From NCBI GenBank assembly GCA_017411935.1, contig JAFQPC010000034.1:1-10205 (forward strand): a stretch of 10,205 bases of DNA, read 5' to 3'. The DNA is from Clostridia bacterium (lineage in GTDB: Bacteria > Bacillota > Clostridia > Oscillospirales > CAG-272). The notes under the pieces are model-generated. The model was not told the origin of the DNA and did not search any database. It saw nothing but the letters and a program-made list of their open reading frames with translations. The translations under genes were made by a program, and so were the position numbers. Positions 6,328 to 10,205 of this stretch are shown here, piece by piece; positions within the stretch are counted from its first letter, which is position 1, and every line of letters begins with the position of its first letter.

Positions 6328-7163
6328 ACGCATTGGAAATTAAAGATTTAAAATTAAAAAACGGTAGTTTCGAATTTGGAGAGATGACGCTGACGCTCCC
6401 CGGCGGTTGTATTATGGGACTTGTAGGGGAAAACGGCGCAGGGAAGACGACGCTGATTTATTTGATTCTGGATATTTTTCATAAAGATCGCGGAAGTGTT
6501 TTGATTTTTGGACGAAAAAAGAATTTGAATTTAACAAAGCAAGAGATCGGTGTAGTTACCGACGAAGTGGGGATTCCCCAATGTATGACGGCAAAGCAGG
6601 TGGGGAAGATGATGAAACATACCTTTTCTCATTGGAATGACGCCGAATATACACGCCTGCTTCAAAAGCTCTCTGTCCCGGAAAATACTGCTTTTGAGCG
6701 CTTTTCTCGCGGAATGAAGACCAAGCTTGGCATTGCGATTGCGCTGTCTCACAACGCAAAATTATTGATTCTGGACGAACCGATGAACGGTCTTGATCCG
6801 ATCGCTCGTGATGAGGTATTGACGCTCCTATATGAATTTACCAGAGATGAAACGCATTCGGTTCTGATTTCCTCGCATCTTGTGGGCGATCTCGAAAAGC
6901 TCTGCGATTATATTGCGTTTTTACACAAAGGAAAATTGTTGCTTTGTGAAGAAAAAGATGCGCTTTTGGAAGAATACGGAATGATCCATTGTTCGGCAGA
7001 GGAGCTTTCCGCGATGGATCAGAATACGGTCAAATACAAAAGAGAAACGCCTTACGGAATGGACGTGATTATGGCGCGCCGTGAGATTCCGTCGGAATAT
7101 ACGGTCACCCCGATCACCATTGAGGAACTGTTCGTATTTATGGCAAAGGAGGAAGTACAATGA
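6324..7163 (+). CDS. ABC transporter ATP-binding protein (YtrB/BcrA-like)
   Basis: This 279-residue ABC ATPase has Walker A GENGAGKTT (35-43), the signature FSRGMKTKL (127-135), Walker B LLILDEP (147-153), D-loop GLDP (156-159) and switch histidine in SSH (183-185). The signature differs from LSGGQ in the way usual for ABC-2-type exporter ATPases. The C-terminal 70 residues are a less conserved extension. Its partner is the ABC-2 permease that follows with a 4-nt overlap, and its regulator precedes it with a 4-nt overlap. The gntR-ATPase-permease order is typical of small Firmicutes export or resistance modules (YtrAB-like), so export or sensing of a peptide or lipid-targeting compound is plausible. 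The substrate is unknown. Confidence 0.95.
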   Translation: MNALEIKDLKLKNGSFEFGEMTLTLPGGCIMGLVGENGAGKTTLIYLILDIFHKDRGSVLIFGRKKNLNLTKQEIGVVTDEVGIPQCMTAKQVGKMMKHTFSHWNDAEYTRLLQKLSVPENTAFERFSRGMKTKLGIAIALSHNAKLLILDEPMNGLDPIARDEVLTLLYEFTRDETHSVLISSHLVGDLEKLCDYIAFLHKGKLLLCEEKDALLEEYGMIHCSAEELSAMDQNTVKYKRETPYGMDVIMARREIPSEYTVTPITIEELFVFMAKEEVQ

Positions 7164-7786
7164 AGGGGCTTTTGTATAAAGATTTTTTGATGGCTTGGAA
7201 ATATTGCAAACTCTATTTGGTGATTGCAGTCATTTTTTTAGCATTGTTCTTTTTCGTGACGGATTATTGGTTTTTCTTTATCTATCCCGGGATTCTTTTT
7301 GGAATGATTCCTGTCAATCTTTTGGCGTATGATGAGCATAGCCGATGGAAAATCTTTGGTTTAACCTTGCCTTTTTCCCGAGCGCAGCTTGTTTCGGTAA
7401 AATATTTGATGGGGCTTCTTCCGGTCACGGCATTTACGGTGTTTGGTTCGGTTGCCTTTGGAATTGTAAAGCTTGCACGGAATAGCTTTTCTTGGTCGGA
7501 TATTGGATTCTTTGCTTTTGGTGTTTTCTTCTTTCCGCTTTTGTGTTCCATGATTTCTTTGCCGATTTCTTTCAGATTCGGAGTGGAAAAGGGAAGAACG
7601 ATTTCGCTTTTCATCGTGGGTGGAGCTTGCGGAATCAGTGTTGTGTACAATGTGTTTTTGAAAGATTACTTCACCGTTTCTATGCCAAGCATTACACTGA
7701 CAATTCTTGTAATTGTTGGAGTAATTATTCTTGCGCTCTATGCGCTGTCTTGGAAACTTTCGATTATGTTTTATCAAAAAAGATAA
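7160..7786 (+). CDS. ABC-2 type transporter permease
   Basis: This 208-residue, strongly hydrophobic protein starts MKGLLYKDFLMAWKY, a typical ABC-2 permease opening with a cytoplasmic amphipathic segment. About six membrane spans are visible, at roughly residues 17-34, 36-56, 82-104, 114-136, 147-167 and 177-198. The first cytoplasmic loop, AYDEHSRWKIFGLTLPFSRAQLVSVKY (56-82), is the conserved element of ABC2_membrane_5-like proteins and probably contacts the ATPase. It would dimerise and pair with two copies of the upstream ATPase. AAAGGAGG ends 7 nt before ATG 7160, and the start overlaps the ATPase stop (ATGA). Membrane topology is estimated by eye. Confidence 0.9.
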   Translation: MKGLLYKDFLMAWKYCKLYLVIAVIFLALFFFVTDYWFFFIYPGILFGMIPVNLLAYDEHSRWKIFGLTLPFSRAQLVSVKYLMGLLPVTAFTVFGSVAFGIVKLARNSFSWSDIGFFAFGVFFFPLLCSMISLPISFRFGVEKGRTISLFIVGGACGISVVYNVFLKDYFTVSMPSITLTILVIVGVIILALYALSWKLSIMFYQKR

Positions 7787-7788
7787 AG

Positions 7789-7826
7789 AAAAATGGCACG
7801 GAGATTTCTCCGTGCCATTGGTTTTT
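7789..7826. terminator. Bidirectional intrinsic terminator between convergent operons
   Basis: A perfect 13-bp stem (7792-7804 with 7807-7819) encloses a very tight loop. It is followed by five T (7822-7826) on the plus strand and preceded by five A (7789-7793), giving a T-run on the minus strand. It can end both the gntR-ABC operon and the amino-acid transporter operon. Confidence 0.9.
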
Positions 7827-7829
7827 GAA

Positions 7830-8618
7830 TTAAAAGCTTTCCAATGATTTATTAAGGAAAGCGCGGGTCAGGGGAGACTGCGGATTTCCGAAGAGTTCTT
7901 CGGGCGTTCCTTGTTCCTCAATGACTCCGTTTGCCATAAAGATGACTTCGTCAGAGACGTTCTTGGCAAATTCCATCTCGTGTGTAACCACGATCATCGT
8001 ACTGTCTGCCGATTTCAGACTCTTAATGACTCGCAAAACCTCTCCTGTGAGCTCTGGGTCGAGCGCCGAGGTGGGTTCGTCAAAGCAGAGAATATCGGGA
8101 GAGAGCGCCAGTGCGCGTGCGATAGCTACACGCTGTTGCTGTCCGCCCGAAAGCTGACAGGGATAAAAATCCGCTTTGTCGGTAAGTCCGACTTTTTCCA
8201 AGAGTTCCCACGCGTTTTTCGTGATCTCTTCGGTTTTTTCCTTGATTTCTTCTTTTGAAAGCTTTTGCTCGGACAGACGCATCAAGGGAGCAAGCGTGAT
8301 GTTATCCAATGCGGTATACTGCGGGAAAAGATTAAAGGATTGGAAAACAAGACCGAAATGCAAACGGTTGTTTCGGATCTCGGCTTCTTTCATCGCTTTA
8401 TCTTTGGTCGCATCAAAAATCACTTTTCCGTCGATCGACATCCTTCCCTCATCGGGAGTTTCCAAGAAGTTCAAGCAACGGAGCAGGGTCGTTTTACCGC
8501 TTCCCGACGATCCGATGATCGAGAGGACACTGCCTTTTTCGAGAGAAAAATCAATTCCTTTTAAGACTTCGGTTTTTCCGAAGCTTTTTTTAATATTTGA
8601 AACTTCAAAAAACGCCAT
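7830..8618 (-). CDS. Polar amino-acid ABC transporter ATP-binding protein (GlnQ type)
   Basis: This 262-residue ATPase of the polar amino-acid uptake (PAAT) family energises import with the neighbouring permease. Motifs are Walker [10 protein letters not shown] (36-44), a Q-loop glutamine in VFQSFNLFP (91-99), signature [15 protein letters not shown] (156-170), Walker B ILCFDEP (176-182), D-loop SALD (184-187), the switch histidine in VTHEM (211-215), and the typical C-terminal [13 protein letters not shown]. Length is close to the usual 240-255, with a slightly longer charged helical region at about 114-136. It starts only 2 nt after the permease stop, with AAGGTG as ribosome binding site, and is the last gene of the operon. 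Substrate specificity cannot be taken from the ATPase. Confidence 0.95.
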   Translation of the reverse strand: MAFFEVSNIKKSFGKTEVLKGIDFSLEKGSVLSIIGSSGSGKTTLLRCLNFLETPDEGRMSIDGKVIFDATKDKAMKEAEIRNNRLHFGLVFQSFNLFPQYTALDNITLAPLMRLSEQKLSKEEIKEKTEEITKNAWELLEKVGLTDKADFYPCQLSGGQQQRVAIARALALSPDILCFDEPTSALDPELTGEVLRVIKSLKSADSTMIVVTHEMEFAKNVSDEVIFMANGVIEEQGTPEELFGNPQSPLTRAFLNKSLESF

Positions 8619-8620
8619 AG

Positions 8621-9310
8621 TTACACCTTAAAATATCCCAATTTTTTCTCGAGCTTTCCAAGTAAGATCGTGAGCAGACCGTTAATGAGCAGGTAGAAAA
8701 GACCTGCATAGAAGATCGGCCACAAAATTGCCTTGGTATTCACGATGCCTTTTGCTACGGTAAAGAGGTCAAGACGGATAACGACACTCGCGAGTGCGGT
8801 ATCCTTGACAAGGGTGATGATCTCGTTGGACATCGGAGCGACGATTCTCTTGACGACCTGCAAGAAAATGACTTTCGAGAAGGTCTGTGACTTGGTCATG
8901 CCAAGCACTTGCGCCGCCTCGTACTGTCCTGCGGGAATGCTTTGAATTCCGCCTCGATAGATCTCCGAAAAGTAGCAGGCATAGTTGATGCTGAACGCGA
9001 CGCAGACCATAATGAGAAGGGCAACTTCGCCGCGAAGCGCAACGTCAAGCGGAATGCCTATTTTTTGCGCTACGTTGGAAATGCTCGTTGGGAGAAAGAG
9101 GAAGAAAATGATTTGAAGCATCAAAGGTGTTCCTCGGATCACCCAAACGAAAGCGCGAGTGATTGCACTGATGATTTTGAACTTGGATTTAGAACCAAAG
9201 GCAATCAAAAGTCCTAAGGGTAACGCTACTAAGAGCGTTACCCCAAAGATCAACAGGGTATAAAGCAGTCCCTCCAAAAGTTGGAGAGTTACGTTAAAAA
9301 ATAATGACAT
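8621..9310 (-). CDS. Polar amino-acid ABC transporter permease (GlnP/HisM type)
   Basis: This 229-residue membrane protein belongs to the PAAT permease family. It shows RGTPLMLQ (59-66), the ATPase-coupling EAA loop [21 protein letters not shown] (131-151) preceded by [15 protein letters not shown], and about five membrane spans (roughly 12-38, 53-75, 95-117, 157-190, 195-218). It probably forms a homodimer, since only one permease gene is present. It follows the binding-protein gene by 38 nt. No clear Shine-Dalgarno site is visible before ATG 9310 (only an AAAAAGAT-like stretch), so translation may depend on coupling or be weak; the start still fits the family N-terminus best. A perfect hairpin in the mRNA lies at codons 23-31. 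Confidence 0.94.
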   Translation of the reverse strand: MSLFFNVTLQLLEGLLYTLLIFGVTLLVALPLGLLIAFGSKSKFKIISAITRAFVWVIRGTPLMLQIIFFLFLPTSISNVAQKIGIPLDVALRGEVALLIMVCVAFSINYACYFSEIYRGGIQSIPAGQYEAAQVLGMTKSQTFSKVIFLQVVKRIVAPMSNEIITLVKDTALASVVIRLDLFTVAKGIVNTKAILWPIFYAGLFYLLINGLLTILLGKLEKKLGYFKV

Positions 9311-9348
9311 AAGTGGATATCTTTTTCAGATCTTTGATGTAAGAAGAA

Positions 9349-10205
9349 TTATTCCTCTTCTTCTTCGATCTTTACGCAAGCTTCACCGGCAGATCCTGCC
9401 TCAGCACCGATGATGGCTCTGGACATCGAATCGAGGTCGGTGTACTTATCCTTATCCTCAACACGAATGACAGCAACCTGCTTGTTGTTCAGGTAAGGCA
9501 TCGAGATCTCCATATTCGCCTGTCTTTCCTCGGTAATCGTCATACCGTTCCAGATGCAGTCGATGTTCTTGTTCTTCAAAAGGCTTTCCTTGGAATCCCA
9601 GTCGATCTCCTTAAACTCTACTTCAAGATCGAGGACCTCGGCGACAGCCTTCGCAAGCTCAATATCAAAGCCGATCAGCTTGCCGCTATCGTCCTTGTAT
9701 GCGATGGGAGCAAAGAGCGTGTAACCAACGATGAATTTTCCTTGTTCCAAGATATATTCGATGTCTTCCATTTCGGATTCGGTCATTTCTTCAATTTCCA
9801 TATCCTCGTCAATGCAAACCTCGGAGGCGATTCCGTACTTTTCTGCGATTTCCTCAACCGTTCCGTCCTTTGCCAGCACGATCAGCGCGGAGTTGATCGC
9901 TTTTGCGAGTCCGCTGCCTTTTCTTGCAGCAATACCGTACTGTTCTGCTTCGAAATCTACATCTTCTACGATCATAAGCTTGCCGTAGTAGTCAGAATCT
10001 TCCTGACTCAAGTAGTATCCTGCCATGATGCTGTCCATAATGCCGACGTCGATCGACTTGGAGTTCAGCTGTGCAAGAACGTCCATCTGAGCGGAAAGAG
10101 GGGTGTACTTCTTACCGAACTGAAGCTTTTCACCACACGAGGTGAACGAAAGGGTTGCGCCAACCAGCAGAAGCAGAGCAAGCGCCATTGCGAGAATTTT
10201 TTTCA
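9349..10205 (-). CDS. Circularly permuted family-3 solute-binding lipoprotein (amino-acid uptake), start just outside window
   Basis: The frame is open to the window edge, whose last two bases fit NTG, so the start is probably one base outside. Full length would be 285 residues beginning MKKILAM (numbering used here). A hydrophobic signal peptide ends in SFTSC, with Cys24 the likely lipidated residue; Phe at -3 is unusual. The mature blocks are in permuted order. Residues 34-126 match the normal C-terminal half (LSAQMDVLAQLNSKSIDVGIMDS, EQYGIAARKGS, KDGTVEEIAEKYGIA). Residues 127-155 are an acidic linker, and 156-285 match the normal N-terminal half (GKFIVGYTLFAPIAYKD, LIGFDIELAKAVAE, NGMTITEER, GAEAGSAGEA). 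The protein ends in a short Glu run. Expected amino-acid-contact residues are kept: Arg228 (as GlnH Arg75) and Asp58 (as GlnH Asp157). It should deliver amino acids to the adjacent permease. Confidence 0.9.
   Translation of the reverse strand, partial: KKILAMALALLLLVGATLSFTSCGEKLQFGKKYTPLSAQMDVLAQLNSKSIDVGIMDSIMAGYYLSQEDSDYYGKLMIVEDVDFEAEQYGIAARKGSGLAKAINSALIVLAKDGTVEEIAEKYGIASEVCIDEDMEIEEMTESEMEDIEYILEQGKFIVGYTLFAPIAYKDDSGKLIGFDIELAKAVAEVLDLEVEFKEIDWDSKESLLKNKNIDCIWNGMTITEERQANMEISMPYLNNKQVAVIRVEDKDKYTDLDSMSRAIIGAEAGSAGEACVKIEEEEE

Noticed and set aside
6450..6460. Weakened ABC signature (FSRGM instead of LSGGQ) as a sign of an inactive ATPase
   Set aside because: Such variants are normal in ABC-2 exporter ATPases, and Walker A, Walker B, D-loop and switch histidine are all intact. 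The signature itself lies at about 6702-6728.
9349..10205. Binding-protein gene as a frameshifted or truncated pseudogene
   Set aside because: Both halves of the fold are present once, in one uninterrupted frame with a signal peptide, and ligand residues are kept. Reordered blocks, not decay, explain the sequence.
1..10205. CRISPR array, tRNA/rRNA genes, transposase or phage genes
   Set aside because: No regularly spaced repeats, tRNA cloverleaf elements or mobile-element proteins were recognised on either strand.

Overview
The window looks like chromosomal DNA from an anaerobic Firmicutes, most likely an uncultured, gut-type Clostridia. The support is strong GGAGG-type ribosome binding sites, sigma-A promoters with 17-bp spacers, T-rich intrinsic terminators, a GltA/NfnB-type glutamate synthase subunit, a UPF0371 protein and a lipoprotein-anchored amino-acid ABC transporter. 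Genes are tightly packed. No RNA gene, insertion sequence, CRISPR array or phage gene is seen, and no gene-free stretch exceeds about 210 bases.

Layout. Positions 1-609 (+) hold the C-terminal part of a glutamate synthase small-subunit-like flavoprotein. It converges on a UPF0371/DUF1846 gene (648-2132, -) across a shared bidirectional terminator. The 2133-2338 gap carries two divergent promoters, and the rightward one drives a cysteine-rich protein of unknown function (2339-3193, +). Next is a probable three-gene operon (3322-5832, +): an Mrp/ApbC-type Fe-S carrier ATPase, a DusB-like tRNA-dihydrouridine synthase overlapping it by 4 nt, and a winged-helix regulator with a degenerate receiver domain. 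A second operon (5950-7786, +) encodes a short YtrA-type GntR repressor, an ABC ATPase and an ABC-2 permease, all with 4-nt overlaps. Its consensus promoter is overlapped by an imperfect palindrome that is probably the repressor's own operator. Convergent to it, read right to left, is a polar amino-acid uptake system: binding lipoprotein (9349 to the window edge), permease (8621-9310) and ATPase (7830-8618).

The most striking observation is in the binding lipoprotein. Its sequence blocks are in circularly permuted order. After the signal peptide comes what is normally the C-terminal half of a family-3 solute-binding protein, then an acidic linker resembling the usual mature N-terminus, then the normal N-terminal half. 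The reading frame is open throughout, each half is present once, and the expected ligand-contact residues are retained, so it may well be functional. Other points of interest are the 22-cysteine protein, the receiver domain that has lost its acidic pocket and lysine, and the palindrome at the GntR promoter.
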